Below are positions 36,197-45,478 of a stretch of 64,000 nucleotides of DNA, one piece after another. Within the stretch, counting starts at the first letter, position 1; every line of letters begins with the position of its first letter. Origin of the DNA: JACVRW01 sp963850205 (GTDB lineage Bacteria > Actinomycetota > Thermoleophilia > Solirubrobacterales > Thermoleophilaceae); assembly GCA_963850205.1 (NCBI GenBank), contig CAWKKJ010000008.1, positions 248,001-312,000 of the forward strand, read 5' to 3'. The notes under the pieces were generated by a model. It saw only the letters and a program-made list of their open reading frames with translations, was not told where the DNA came from and did no database searches. A program made the position numbers and the translations under genes.

Positions 36197-37063
36197 CTAG
36201 GCCGCGTCTCGGAGCGCCTGCGCGTCGGCCAGCGTGGAGAGCTTGCGGATGGCAGCCTCCTCGACCTGGCGGGCCCGCTCGCGGGTGATGCCGAAGATCT
36301 TGGCCACCTTGTCGACGGTCTGGGGCTCCTCGCCGGCCAGGCCGTAGCGCAGGGCCAGCACCCGCTGCTCGCGGTAGGGAAGGTTGCTGAGGACCTCGTA
36401 GAGGCGCTCGTGCTGCAGCGACTCCATCGCCGACTCGAAGGGCGAGGCGGTCGACTCGTCCGGGATCAGGTCGCCGAACTCGGCGGCGTCCGAGTCGTCG
36501 CCCACCGGCTTGTCGAGCGAGACGAGCGGCTGGGCGGCGCGCATGATCACGTCGGCCTCCATCGGGTCGACCCCGGCCAGCTCGGCGATCTCCTCGATCG
36601 TTGCGTCCCGGTCCCCGTTGGCCTCGAGCTTGCGCTGCGCGCTGTCGAGCTTCTTGAGCACGTTGTCGATGTGGATCGGGATCCGCACGGTGCGGGCCTT
36701 GTCGGCGATGCCGCGCGAGATGGCCTGGCGGATCCACCAGGTGGCGTAGGTGGAGAACTTCCAGCCCTTGCGCCAGTCGAACTTCTCCACGGCGCGGATC
36801 AGGCCCACCGTGCCCTCCTGGATCAGGTCGAGGAAGGGCAGCCCCTGGTTGCGGTAGCGCTTGGCGATCGAGACCACCAGCCGCAGGTTCGCGCGGGTCA
36901 TGTGGTCCTTGGCCTCGAGGTCACCACGCTCGATCCGCTTCGCCAACTCGATCTCCTCCTCCTTGGTCAGCAGCGGGGTCGCCGCGATGCCGTCCAGGAA
37001 CTGCTGGAGCGAGTCGAGGGTGGGGTCAGGGGCCGGTTGAAGGGGAAGGGTCTCCGTGGTCAC
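36197..37063 (-). CDS. Sigma-70 family RNA polymerase sigma factor (primary-like, group 1/2)
   Basis: 288 residues. Region 1.2 (DSLQQFLDGIAATPLLTKEEE, quoted in part), region 2 with LDLIQEGTVGLIRAVEKFD and KFSTYATWWIRQAI (core and -10 binding), region 3, and region 4 with GITRERARQVEEAAIRKL (-35 helix-turn-helix) are complete. The polymerase-binding and -10 residues match RpoD/SigA, but the acidic region 1.1 is missing, so this may be a group 2 factor rather than the main one. GTG start; standalone gene. Confidence 0.93.
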   Translation of the reverse strand: MTTETLPLQPAPDPTLDSLQQFLDGIAATPLLTKEEEIELAKRIERGDLEAKDHMTRANLRLVVSIAKRYRNQGLPFLDLIQEGTVGLIRAVEKFDWRKGWKFSTYATWWIRQAISRGIADKARTVRIPIHIDNVLKKLDSAQRKLEANGDRDATIEEIAELAGVDPMEADVIMRAAQPLVSLDKPVGDDSDAAEFGDLIPDESTASPFESAMESLQHERLYEVLSNLPYREQRVLALRYGLAGEEPQTVDKVAKIFGITRERARQVEEAAIRKLSTLADAQALRDAA

Positions 37064-37116
37064 GCGGCTAAGGTACGACCCGGCCTTAAGGGCGACCTAA
37101 ATCCTGCGTTTCCGCT

Positions 37117-37803
37117 TTACGAGGGGGATTCGGGGGCCAGAAAACGCCGTACCAGCGCCGCCGTCTCCTCCGGGCGCTCGAGCGCCGGGAGGTGGGCGGC
37201 GCCGGCGATGACGGCCCGCTCGGAGCCGGGGATGGTGTCGGCCAGGCGCTCGGCGATCGCGTGGATGTCGGCCCGGTCAAGCTCGCCCACGGCCACCAGG
37301 GTCCGGGCGCTCACCGCGGCGAGATCGATCTCGTCCGCACCTACCCCCTCGGCCTCGGAGGCGAGCTGCAACTCGAAAGCCCTCCGCTGCATTCCCGTCA
37401 CGCGATCGGCCACCGCGGGGGCCCAGAACTCCGCGTTCAGCCTGGCGGCCGCGTCGAGATCACCGGCCTCGAGCAGGCGATCCTCCTCGGCCCAGTAGTT
37501 CTCCACCTCGGCGGACCAGTCGTGGTCGGGAAGCGCGGCGCCGAGGAGGACGAGGTCGGTCACCAGCGCGGGGCTGCGGGCGGCAAGCTCGAGGCACACC
37601 AGCCCGCCGAAGGAGGCGCCCACCAGCGCGGCCGGGCCCTCGGCCGTCAGAACGGCCTCCAGGTCGTCGGCGTGGGAGAAGGTGCCGCTCGGCGGCGGCG
37701 GGGTCGCCCCGTAGCCGCGGAGCTCGTGGCGCACCGCGCCGGGCAGGTCGAAGCCGTCCCACATGCGGGCGTCGCAGATCCCCGAATGCACCAGGATGAT
37801 CAG
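37117..37803 (-). CDS. Alpha/beta hydrolase, possible CTG start
   Basis: About 228 residues. The nucleophile elbow GASFGG (Ser), Asp after LVAVGELD and a late His (GAAHLPALERP) form the triad; HSGICDARMWDG is the oxyanion-loop region. The first strand IILV precedes the GTG at 37791 that a normal caller would choose; CTG 37803, with GAGG five bases ahead, would include it. The substrate is unknown. Eight bases separate it from lepA. Confidence 0.82.
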   Translation of the reverse strand: MIILVHSGICDARMWDGFDLPGAVRHELRGYGATPPPPSGTFSHADDLEAVLTAEGPAALVGASFGGLVCLELAARSPALVTDLVLLGAALPDHDWSAEVENYWAEEDRLLEAGDLDAAARLNAEFWAPAVADRVTGMQRRAFELQLASEAEGVGADEIDLAAVSARTLVAVGELDRADIHAIAERLADTIPGSERAVIAGAAHLPALERPEETAALVRRFLAPESPS

Positions 37804-37810
37804 CGGCGCC

Positions 37811-39628
37811 TCAGCCCTTGCCGTCGCCGGACAGCTCGAGCACCGCGAGGAAGGCCTCCTGGGGCACCTCGATGCGACCGACCTGCTTCATGCGCTTCTT
37901 GCCCTCCTTCTGGCGCTCGAGCAGCTTGCGCTTGCGGCTCACGTCGCCGCCGTAGCACTTGGCGATCACGTCCTTGCGGATCGGCTTCACCGACTCACGG
38001 GCGATGATCTTCGAGCCGATCGCCGCCTGGATCGCCACCTCGAACTGCTGCCGGGGAATCTCCTTGCGCAGCCGCTCGGTCAGCCCGCGGCCCGCCCCGT
38101 AGGCCTTGTCGCGGTGCACCACCATCGAGAGCGCGTCCACCCGATCGCCGGCCAGCAGGATGTCGAGCTTCACCAGCTCGCCCTCGCGCATCCCGAGCAC
38201 CTCGTAGTCGAGGGAGGCGTACCCGCGCGTGCGTGACTTCAGCTGATCGAAGAAGTCCAGCACGATCTCGGCCAGGGGCAGGTCGTACTGCAGCTGCACC
38301 CGGTAGGGGCTCAGGAAGGTCATGTCGGAGTGGCTTCCCCGCCGCTCCTGGCACAGCTCCATCACTGCGCCGACATGCTCCTTGGGGCAGAGGATCGTGG
38401 CCCGGATGTAGGGCTCCTCGATGGAGGCGATGTGCGCCCGGTCGGGCATGTCTGACGGAGAGTGGACGATCACGTCGGTGCCGTCCGTGAGCCGCACGTC
38501 GTACTCCACGGTGGGCGCCGTGGCCAGCAGCTCCAGGTCGTACTCCCGCTCCAGACGCTCCCGCACGATGTCCATGTGCAGGAGGCCGAGGAAGCCGCAG
38601 CGGAAGCCGAAGCCGAGCGCCTCGCTGGTCTCGGGCTCCCAGGTCAGGGCGGCGTCGTTCAGCTCGAGCTTCTCGAGCGCGTCGCGCAGGTCCGGGAACT
38701 GGTTGGTCTCGACCGGGAACAGGCCGCAGAAGACCATGGGCTTGATCTCGCGGTAGCCGGGCAGCGCCTCGGCGGCCGCCCCGGCCTGGGTGGTCAGCGT
38801 GTCGCCCACCCGCAGCTGCGACACGTCCTTGATCCCGGTGATCACATAGCCGACCTCGCCGGCGTTGAGGGAGCCCAGCGGGGTCATCTGGGGGCCGAAG
38901 AAGCCGATGTCGTCGATGTCAGCCCGGGTTCCCGCCTGCATGGCCAGGATGGCGTCGCCCTTCTTCAGCGCGCCATCGACCACCCGCACGTAGGCGATCA
39001 CGCCCCGGTACTGGTCGAACTCGGAGTCGAAGATCAGCGCGCGGGCGGGCGTCGCCGTGTCCCCCTCGGGCGCCGGCACACGCCGTACCAGCTCCTCGAG
39101 CAGGTCGGTCACCCCCTCCCCGCTCTTTGCCGACAGCCGCAGGACCCCCTCCGGGTCCTCACCCAGCAGCTCGCCGATCTCCCCGGCCACCCGTTCCGGC
39201 TCGGCCCCCGGGAGGTCGAGCTTGTTCAGGGCCGGGATCAGCTCGAGGCCGGCCTCCAGGGCCAGGTAGGTGTTGGCCACCGTCTGGGCCTCGACCCCCT
39301 GCGCGGCGTCCACCAGCAGCAGCGCGCCGTCGCAGGCGGCCAGCGAGCGCGACACCTCGTAGGTGAAGTCCACGTGCCCGGGCGTGTCGATCAGGTTCAG
39401 CCGGTAGAGCTCCCCGTCCCGGGCCGTGTACTCCACCCGCACCGCCTGCGCCTTGATGGTGATGCCGCGCTCGCGCTCGAGGTCCATCGAGTCGAGCAGC
39501 TGGGGGCGATGGTCGCGCGGGTCCACCGCGCCCGTGATCTCCAGGATCCGGTCGGCCAGCGTCGACTTCCCGTGGTCGATGTGGGCGATGATCGAGAAGT
39601 TGCGGATGTTGCGTGAGGGGGCGGCCAC
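37811..39628 (-). CDS. lepA: Elongation factor 4 (LepA)
   Basis: 605 residues, the normal size. The GTPase motifs are AHIDHGKST (15-23), DTPGHVDF and NKLDLPGA; the LepA-specific C-terminal domain has AKCYGGDVSRKRKLLERQKE and ends KRMKQVGRIEVPQEAFLAVL (both quoted within limits). LepA acts on translating or assembling ribosomes under ionic stress. The GTG at 39628 directly precedes the conserved SRNIRNFSIIAHIDHG; the longer frame upstream overlaps the divergent SnoaL gene. Confidence 0.96.
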   Translation of the reverse strand: MAAPSRNIRNFSIIAHIDHGKSTLADRILEITGAVDPRDHRPQLLDSMDLERERGITIKAQAVRVEYTARDGELYRLNLIDTPGHVDFTYEVSRSLAACDGALLLVDAAQGVEAQTVANTYLALEAGLELIPALNKLDLPGAEPERVAGEIGELLGEDPEGVLRLSAKSGEGVTDLLEELVRRVPAPEGDTATPARALIFDSEFDQYRGVIAYVRVVDGALKKGDAILAMQAGTRADIDDIGFFGPQMTPLGSLNAGEVGYVITGIKDVSQLRVGDTLTTQAGAAAEALPGYREIKPMVFCGLFPVETNQFPDLRDALEKLELNDAALTWEPETSEALGFGFRCGFLGLLHMDIVRERLEREYDLELLATAPTVEYDVRLTDGTDVIVHSPSDMPDRAHIASIEEPYIRATILCPKEHVGAVMELCQERRGSHSDMTFLSPYRVQLQYDLPLAEIVLDFFDQLKSRTRGYASLDYEVLGMREGELVKLDILLAGDRVDALSMVVHRDKAYGAGRGLTERLRKEIPRQQFEVAIQAAIGSKIIARESVKPIRKDVIAKCYGGDVSRKRKLLERQKEGKKRMKQVGRIEVPQEAFLAVLELSGDGKG

Positions 39629-39673
39629 CTTCGCACCAGTATGGCGGCCTGGTGCATAGTGACCGGGGGACTC

Positions 39674-40066
39674 GTGAGCCGGACTGATATCGATGTGGTC
39701 AAAGCCGTGTTCGCGGCCTTCGCGGCCCGTGACGTGGAGGGCCTGCTGGCCCATGCCGCGCCCGACATCGAGTTCACCGCCGTGACCAGCGACTACGCCG
39801 GCCGGACCGGGCCCTACCGGGGCCACGAGGGCATGCGCGAGTACTTTCGCGACGTCGCCCGGGTCTGGGACGAGCTGCGCCTCACACCCACCGACTACCG
39901 CCAGGTCGGCGACCAGGTGCTCGTCACCGGCCGGGTGACCGCCCGCTCGCCGGCCCGCACGGTCGCCGGCTCGACCGGCTGGGTGTGGCGGCTCGTCGAG
40001 GGAAAGGTGGTCTACATCCGGGTCTACGCCTCGGCCGAGGACGCGGTGCGGGCGGTCGACGGCTAG
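39674..40066 (+). CDS. SnoaL-like (NTF2-fold) protein
   Basis: 130 residues from GTG 39674, which has GGGGGA four bases ahead. IDVVKAVFAAFAARDVEGLLAH, DIEFTAV, YRGHEGMREYFRDVARVWDE and the strand WVWRLVEGKVVYIRVYASAEDA follow the SnoaL-like polyketide-cyclase/isomerase pattern. Function not known. It is divergent from lepA and its stop shares CTAG with the convergent ferritin-like gene. Confidence 0.85.
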   Translation: MSRTDIDVVKAVFAAFAARDVEGLLAHAAPDIEFTAVTSDYAGRTGPYRGHEGMREYFRDVARVWDELRLTPTDYRQVGDQVLVTGRVTARSPARTVAGSTGWVWRLVEGKVVYIRVYASAEDAVRAVDG

Positions 40067-40503
40067 GGCCGGCGGCGGGCCCGCAGCAGGTAGTCCACCT
40101 GCTCCTGCTTGCGCATGATCATGTGCTCCAGCCGGTGCTCCACGGCCTCCGAGGCGGCCTCCCGCCCCGTGGGCTCGATCGCCGCCTGCAGCGCCTCGAG
40201 CGTCTCCGACTCGGTCTCGATCAACCGGTCGAGCGCCTCGGCGGGGTCGGCGGTGAAGGACATGTCCGCGACCTCGGTGGTGGGCTCCCCGCCGATCGCG
40301 GTGATCTTCTCCACCAGGCGGGTGTTGTCCTCGAGCTCGGACAGCGCGTGCTCGTTCATCTTGTCGGCGTGAGCCTGGTACTCCAGGCCGATCACGCTTC
40401 CCGCGGTGAGCGAGTAGAGGAGCACCGAGCGGTGCTGGAGGCGCAGCGCCGTGTTGAGCGCCTCGATCTGCTTCTCGACATCCATCTTCTCGTCCGGTGC
40501 CAT
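40063..40503 (-). CDS. Ferritin-like domain protein
   Basis: 146 residues, all helical. QIEALNTALRLQHRSVLLYS, EYQAHADKMNEHALSELEDN and a late HRLEHMIMRKQEQVDYLL show the Glu/His pattern of a bacterioferritin-like four-helix bundle (EYxxH...H...E). Whether it binds a di-iron site cannot be decided; not all expected ligands are obvious. The ATG is at 40503; the longer frame runs over murJ. Near the murJ stop (10 bases), so probably cotranscribed. Confidence 0.8.
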   Translation of the reverse strand: MAPDEKMDVEKQIEALNTALRLQHRSVLLYSLTAGSVIGLEYQAHADKMNEHALSELEDNTRLVEKITAIGGEPTTEVADMSFTADPAEALDRLIETESETLEALQAAIEPTGREAASEAVEHRLEHMIMRKQEQVDYLLRARRRP

Positions 40504-40513
40504 GCGCGCAGTC

Positions 40514-42115
40514 TTACCCCTGTCGGTGCCTTCGGCTAACGAGCAGCCGCCAGATCTGGCGCGCTTCGGGCACGCGGAGGGCCCAGACCGCGGCCGCATA
40601 CACCGCGGACCCGGCAGCTATACCCCCGCCGACGGCGACGATCTGCCCCACCAGCGAGCGACCCAGCAGCTCGTCCAGGCCTGCCCAGACGAAATAGGAC
40701 ACCGCTCCCAATAGCGCCGCCGCGGCCAGCATCCGCGAGGCGGCGGCCAGCGTACGCCCGGCCTCCACGCCATCCAGCAGGCCGCGCAGCAGCCAGGCCT
40801 GGGCCACGCACATCACCACCGTGCCGGCCACGGTGCCCAGCACGATGCCGGCGATCTCGAACGGGCCGTAGAGCACGGCGGCCAGCCCGGCGTTCACCAC
40901 CAGGTTGAGCCCGGCCAGCGCCGTGGTGGCCCAGGTCCGCTGCAGGCTGAAGAACGTGCGCGAGTAGAGCAGGCTGACCCCCTGGAAGGGCAGCGAGATC
41001 GACCACCAGAACAGCGCCGTGGAGGTCAGCTCGGTCGCTTCGGGGCCGAAGACGCCGCGCTGGAAAACCAGCCTCACCATCGGCTCGGCCAGCACCGCCA
41101 TCAGCACCGCGCTCGGGATCAGCAGCAGGCAGATCTGTCGCACCCCGTTGCCCATCGTGCGGCGCAGGTCGTCGTGGGCGCCGCGGGTGGCGAAGCGGGC
41201 CAGCGTCGGGAACAGGATCGTGGCGATCGCGATGGAGAACAGCCCCTGGGGCAGCTGGTAGATCCGGAACGCCTTGTCGATCGCCGCGGGCGCCGCGTCG
41301 GACACCAGCGTGCCGAACAGTGAGTTGATCAGCAGGCTCAGGTTGATCAGCCCCAGCGCGATCGTCACCGGGAGCATCAGCTTCAGCACCCTTCGCACCC
41401 GCTCGTCGCGCCAGTCCAGACGCACGGTGAAGCTTCCGTTGCGGCCCCGCAGCCAGGGCAACGGGAGCAGGAACTGGACGACGGTGCCGGCCAGGATGCC
41501 GATCGCGTAGGCGTAGATCTCGTCCTCCTCCGGCAGGATCGGCACCAGCCCGACCAGCGCGGCGATGATCACGAGGTTCCAGGCGACGGGAGCCAGCGCC
41601 GGCACCGCGAAGTGCTCGAAGGAGTTGAGCATTCCCACGACCAGGCCCGAGAGCGCCAGCAGCACCACGATGGGGAACATCAGCCGGGCCAGGTTCACCG
41701 TGAGGTCCTTCAGCGCGGGCTGGTCGTCGAAGCCGGGAGCGAACAGCGACATGAGCGGCTCGGCGAACAGCACGAACAGGGCGGTGACCAGGCCCAGCAC
41801 CAGGCAGATGAGGAAGAAGAGGCTGGAGGCGACCCGGAACGCCTCCCGGCGCTCCCCCTTCTCCAGCAGCTCGGTGAAGACCGGGACGAACGCTCCCTGG
41901 AGCGCGAAGTCGGCGAACAGGGCCCGCACCAGGTTGGGGACCTGGAAGGCGATGGTGAAGGCCGACATGGCGGGGGTCACGCCGAAGTAGGCGGCCGCCA
42001 CCACCTCGCGGGCCAGCCCGAGCAGGCGCGAGAGCCCGGTGGCGAACGAGAAGAACGCGGTGTTCCTCGCCAGCCGGCGCCCGTGGTGGTGACGCTCGGG
42101 GGCGTCGGTGCTCAC
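40514..42115 (-). CDS. murJ: Lipid II flippase MurJ (MviN)
   Basis: 533 residues with about 14 hydrophobic segments. FSFATGLSRLLGLAREVVAA (22-41), FQVPNLVRALFADFALQGAFVPVF (quoted in part) and FALQGLFSIAIATILFP-like text (LPQGLFSIAIATILFPTLAR) match MurJ, including the conserved Arg residues of the central cavity. It moves the peptidoglycan precursor lipid II across the membrane. Actinobacterial MurJ often carries a pseudokinase tail; here there is none. Confidence 0.94.
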   Translation of the reverse strand: MSTDAPERHHHGRRLARNTAFFSFATGLSRLLGLAREVVAAAYFGVTPAMSAFTIAFQVPNLVRALFADFALQGAFVPVFTELLEKGERREAFRVASSLFFLICLVLGLVTALFVLFAEPLMSLFAPGFDDQPALKDLTVNLARLMFPIVVLLALSGLVVGMLNSFEHFAVPALAPVAWNLVIIAALVGLVPILPEEDEIYAYAIGILAGTVVQFLLPLPWLRGRNGSFTVRLDWRDERVRRVLKLMLPVTIALGLINLSLLINSLFGTLVSDAAPAAIDKAFRIYQLPQGLFSIAIATILFPTLARFATRGAHDDLRRTMGNGVRQICLLLIPSAVLMAVLAEPMVRLVFQRGVFGPEATELTSTALFWWSISLPFQGVSLLYSRTFFSLQRTWATTALAGLNLVVNAGLAAVLYGPFEIAGIVLGTVAGTVVMCVAQAWLLRGLLDGVEAGRTLAAASRMLAAAALLGAVSYFVWAGLDELLGRSLVGQIVAVGGGIAAGSAVYAAAVWALRVPEARQIWRLLVSRRHRQG

Positions 42116-42175
42116 GAGCCGGGCGCTACACTGCTCAGTCGCCGCGCCGCTTCTTCGGTCGCGGCATCGCTGTCT

Positions 42176-42436
42176 ATGGCCAACATCTCTTCACAAGAAA
42201 AGCGGATCCACCGGGCGGAGCGCGAGCGGCTGGAGAACCGCCGCCGCACCTCCCAGGTGAAGACCTGGTTCCGCAGGCTCGAATCCGCGGTGGGCGATGG
42301 CGACACCGAGCGGGCCGACGGCGAGTACCGCTCGCTCGTCTCGCGCATCGACAAGGCCGTCAAGTCGGGCGCGCTGCATCGCAACAACGCGGCCCGCAAG
42401 AAGTCACGCGCCGCGCGCCTGCGCTCGCAGCTCTAG
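42176..42436 (+). CDS. rpsT: 30S ribosomal protein S20
   Basis: 86 residues, Arg/Lys-rich helices: MANISSQEKRIHRAERERLE, the GDTERADGEYRSLVSRIDKA middle and the ending KSGALHRNNAARKKSRAARL are typical of S20. It binds 16S rRNA during early 30S assembly. Divergent from murJ with 60 bases between. The longer in-frame reading upstream is antisense to murJ and rejected. No Shine-Dalgarno is obvious. Confidence 0.96.
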   Translation: MANISSQEKRIHRAERERLENRRRTSQVKTWFRRLESAVGDGDTERADGEYRSLVSRIDKAVKSGALHRNNAARKKSRAARLRSQL

Positions 42437-42458
42437 ACAGCGCATAGTCTCTCCCCCC

Positions 42459-43940
42459 GTGGAGACCCGGCTACTGATCGGCGGCGAGCAGGTGCCCGGC
42501 GACGGCGAGCCGCTCGCCGTGGAGAACCCGGCCACCGAGGAGACCCTGGTCGAGCTCGCGCAGCCCTCTGAGGAGCAGGTGGATGCCGCCATCGCCGCCG
42601 CCTTCGAGGCCGCGCCCGGCTGGGCCGCCACACCCGCCGGCGAGCGGGGCGAGATGCTGCGCGAGGTGGCGGTCCGGCTGCGCGACCGCACCGACGAGCT
42701 GGCCCGGGTCCTCACGCTCGAGGGCGGCAAGCCGCTGATCGAGAACACCGACGAGATCGGCTGGGTGGCCGCCTGCTTCGACTACTACGCCGAGATGGGC
42801 CGCAACTTCGCCGGCCGGGTGATCCCGCCGATCGAGTCGTCCCAGCTCGCGCTCGTGATCAAGGAACCGGTCGGAGTCTGGGGCTGCATCGTTCCCTGGA
42901 ACTACCCGCTGTTGCTGCTGGCCTGGAAGCTGGCGCCCGCCCTGGCGGCCGGCAACACCGTGGTGGCCAAGCCCTCGGAGGTCACCCCGCTCTCCACGCT
43001 CATGCTCGCGCCCTGTCTGGAGCATCTGCCCGCGGGCGTGGTCAACATCGTCGCCGGCGCGGGAGCGGTGGGCCAGGCGATCACCGGCGACGAGCGCGTG
43101 GGCGGCGTGGCCTTCACCGGCTCGGTGGAGACCGGCAAACGCGTGGCGGCGGCCTGTGCGGAGCGGGTGGCGCGGGTGAACCTGGAGATGGGCGGGAAGG
43201 ATCCGTTCATCGTGTGCGCCGACGTCGCCGGCGACGTGGAGGTCGCCGCCCGCGGCGGGGCCTGGGCCGCCTACCTGAACGCCGGCCAGGTCTGCACGTC
43301 GGCCGAGCGCTTCTACGTCGCCCGCGAGGTCTACGACGACTTCGTCTCGGCCTTCGTCGACCACACCCGTACGCTGCGCCTGGGCGACCCGCTCGACCCC
43401 TCCACCGACCTGGGCCCGATGGTGTCCGCACCGCAGCGGGCGAAGGTGGAGGCGCAGGTGGAGCAGGCCGTGGCCGCCGGCGCCTCCCTGGTCGTCGGCG
43501 GTGACCGGGGCGGCACCGAGCGCGGCCACTACTTCTCCCCGGCCGTGGTCACCGGAGCGCCGGCGGAGACCGACCTCCTGCGCGAGGAGACCTTCGGCCC
43601 CGTCGCCCCGATCGTGCCGGTGGCGTCGCTCGACGAGGCCATCGCCCTGGCCAACTCGACCCGCTTCGGCCTGGGAGCGAACGTCTACACCCGGGACCTC
43701 GAGACCGCGGTCCGCTGCCTGCGCGAGATCCGGGCCGGCACCGTCTGGATCAACGATCCCCTCACCGACAACGACGCCGGGCCCTTCGGGGGCATGAAGC
43801 AGTCGGGCTTCGGCCGCGAGCTCGGCCAGGAGGGCCTGGAGGCCTTCCAGGAGACCAAGCACGTGCACATCGAGACCAGGATCGGCCCCAAGGAGTGGTG
43901 GTACCCCTACGGCGGCGGCGGGCCGCCGCACGGGGCGTAG
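42459..43940 (+). CDS. NAD-dependent aldehyde dehydrogenase (betaine-aldehyde type)
   Basis: 493 residues, GTG start. Asn149 (PWNYP), general base Glu243 (NLEMGGKDP) and nucleophile Cys279 (GQVCTSAERF) are present, plus FGGMKQSGFGRELG near the end. The pattern resembles the betaine aldehyde/aminoaldehyde branch (glycine-rich end EWWYPYGGGGPP), so an amino- or short-chain aldehyde is likely, but this is inference. It could oxidise aldehydes from polyamine breakdown, given the decarboxylase 8 kb away. It starts 22 bases after rpsT. Confidence 0.93.
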   Translation: METRLLIGGEQVPGDGEPLAVENPATEETLVELAQPSEEQVDAAIAAAFEAAPGWAATPAGERGEMLREVAVRLRDRTDELARVLTLEGGKPLIENTDEIGWVAACFDYYAEMGRNFAGRVIPPIESSQLALVIKEPVGVWGCIVPWNYPLLLLAWKLAPALAAGNTVVAKPSEVTPLSTLMLAPCLEHLPAGVVNIVAGAGAVGQAITGDERVGGVAFTGSVETGKRVAAACAERVARVNLEMGGKDPFIVCADVAGDVEVAARGGAWAAYLNAGQVCTSAERFYVAREVYDDFVSAFVDHTRTLRLGDPLDPSTDLGPMVSAPQRAKVEAQVEQAVAAGASLVVGGDRGGTERGHYFSPAVVTGAPAETDLLREETFGPVAPIVPVASLDEAIALANSTRFGLGANVYTRDLETAVRCLREIRAGTVWINDPLTDNDAGPFGGMKQSGFGRELGQEGLEAFQETKHVHIETRIGPKEWWYPYGGGGPPHGA

Positions 43941-43961
43941 GGCGCGGCCGGGCCGGGCGAC

Positions 43962-44462
43962 TCAGGCGGCGTCGCCGAGGAGGACCTCGACCACGATCAC
44001 GTCGCGCCATTCGTCCTCCAGGCGGCCGTGGCGCAGGTGCGTTCCCACCTCCCGCCAGCCGCAGCGGCGCACCAGCGCCACGCTGGCGGCGTTCTCGGTG
44101 AAGAGCTTGCCGGTGAGCTTCCAGTAGCCCACCGCCTCGGCGCTCGCGGCCAACTCGGTGAGCAGCGCGCGGCCGACGCCCCGGCCGCGGGCGGTGCGCC
44201 GGACGTACACCGAGGCCTCCCCCACCCCCGCGTAGGCCTCGCGTTCGCTGTAGGCCTGAACGCGGGCCCAGCCGTAGACCGCGCCGTCGTTCTCGGCCAC
44301 GAGCAGCGGGAAGCGCTCGCCCGCCTCGCGCCAGGCATCCACATCGGCCGCGGTGCGCGGAGCGGTTTCGAACGTCGAGCTGCGCTCCTCGATCCCCTCG
44401 TTGTAGATCGCGGCGACCGCTTCGCCGTCGGCGGGGCGCGCGCTGCGGATCGAGACCGGCAA
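43962..44462 (-). CDS. GNAT N-acetyltransferase, phosphinothricin-acetyltransferase-like
   Basis: 166 residues. RRTARGRGVGRALLTELAAS is the acetyl-CoA loop (R-x-x-G-x-G/A) and VSIRSARPADGEAVAAIYN with FENGIEERSST-type text (NEGIEERSSTFE) matches the Pat/Bar branch. Members acetylate phosphinothricin, methionine sulfone or other small amines; the true substrate is unknown. TTG start with GAGG directly adjacent, an unusually short spacing. Confidence 0.87.
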   Translation of the reverse strand: MPVSIRSARPADGEAVAAIYNEGIEERSSTFETAPRTAADVDAWREAGERFPLLVAENDGAVYGWARVQAYSEREAYAGVGEASVYVRRTARGRGVGRALLTELAASAEAVGYWKLTGKLFTENAASVALVRRCGWREVGTHLRHGRLEDEWRDVIVVEVLLGDAA

Positions 44463-44470
44463 CCTCGGGG

Positions 44471-45433
44471 TTAGGTCGTGGCCCGGGTGAGCGCCAGCGA
44501 GAACGCGGTGTCCTCGTCGAGCTGCAGGTCACCGCCGCCGCGCATGTCGACCTCGAGGTCTGCAAACACGCAGATGGCGCGCTCGAGAGCGGCGGGATCG
44601 GCCTTCTTGGCCCGGGCCACGGTCCTCTTGGCCAGCCAGCTGGGAGCCCTCATGGACTCCCCGACCTTCTGCTCGGAGACACCAGCCTCTAGCAGCGCCG
44701 CCGCCCGATGCACCTCGCGCAGCCGGCGCACGATCGGGTAGAGAAGGCGTCCGGGCCGCTCGCCATGCGCATCGAGCTCGCTCGCCAGCTCGAGCGAGGA
44801 GCGCCGGTCGCCCGCCACCAGGGCGTCGGCGAGGTCGTAGGCGCCCGGGGCCGCGTCGCCGGCGGCGTGCCGCTCGACATCGGCCAGGGTGGCGTTCACG
44901 GCCGGATGCAAGGCCAGCGCCAGCTTCTCGAGCTCGCGGCTCAGTCGCTGCTGGCTGGTGCCCACGAGGGCAACCAGGCCCTTGGCCGCCTCGCCGTCGA
45001 GCTGCAGACCGAGCTCACCGGCTCGCTCGACACACCACTTCGGGAGCTGCCAGGGCTTGGGCGCCGCGTACTCGCGCACCTCCCCGCCGGCCTTCTCGAC
45101 CGCCTTGACCAGCTGCTTGACCACCTTGCCCCGGACCACCAGCACGAGCACCGTGTCGGGCGGCAGCGCCTCGAGGGCGGCCTCGAGTGGCGCGAGCTGG
45201 CCCGCCTTCCACGCCCCGGCGTCGTCGACGAGGAGGTAGCGGGTGGTCGGGTCGAAGCTGAGCACCGACAGGCCGGCCGCCACCTCGGCCGGCTCGCTGG
45301 CTCGGGCGTCGAAGGTCTCGAGCCCACCCGGACCGCGATCCTGCTCAGCGCGCCGCCGCAGGCGAGCCCGCCAGGCGTCGATCTTGGCGTCGTCGTCGCC
45401 GCAGACGAGATAGGCGGGCTTGAGATCGGCCAC
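44471..45433 (-). CDS. holA: DNA polymerase III delta subunit
   Basis: 320 residues. LKPAYLVCGDDDAKIDAWRA, TTRYLLVDDAGAWK, the Lys-rich helices of the lid and the C-terminal LLYPIVRRLREVHRAAALLEA (quoted in part) fit HolA. It opens the sliding clamp as part of the clamp loader. The order holA next to comEC-comEA and near rpsT is a widely conserved neighbourhood. GTG start. Confidence 0.94.
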   Translation of the reverse strand: MADLKPAYLVCGDDDAKIDAWRARLRRRAEQDRGPGGLETFDARASEPAEVAAGLSVLSFDPTTRYLLVDDAGAWKAGQLAPLEAALEALPPDTVLVLVVRGKVVKQLVKAVEKAGGEVREYAAPKPWQLPKWCVERAGELGLQLDGEAAKGLVALVGTSQQRLSRELEKLALALHPAVNATLADVERHAAGDAAPGAYDLADALVAGDRRSSLELASELDAHGERPGRLLYPIVRRLREVHRAAALLEAGVSEQKVGESMRAPSWLAKRTVARAKKADPAALERAICVFADLEVDMRGGGDLQLDEDTAFSLALTRATT

Positions 45434-45478
45434 GAGAGTGAGTGTATGAGTGGCGCCGGGCGGTTGGACTTGGTGTGC

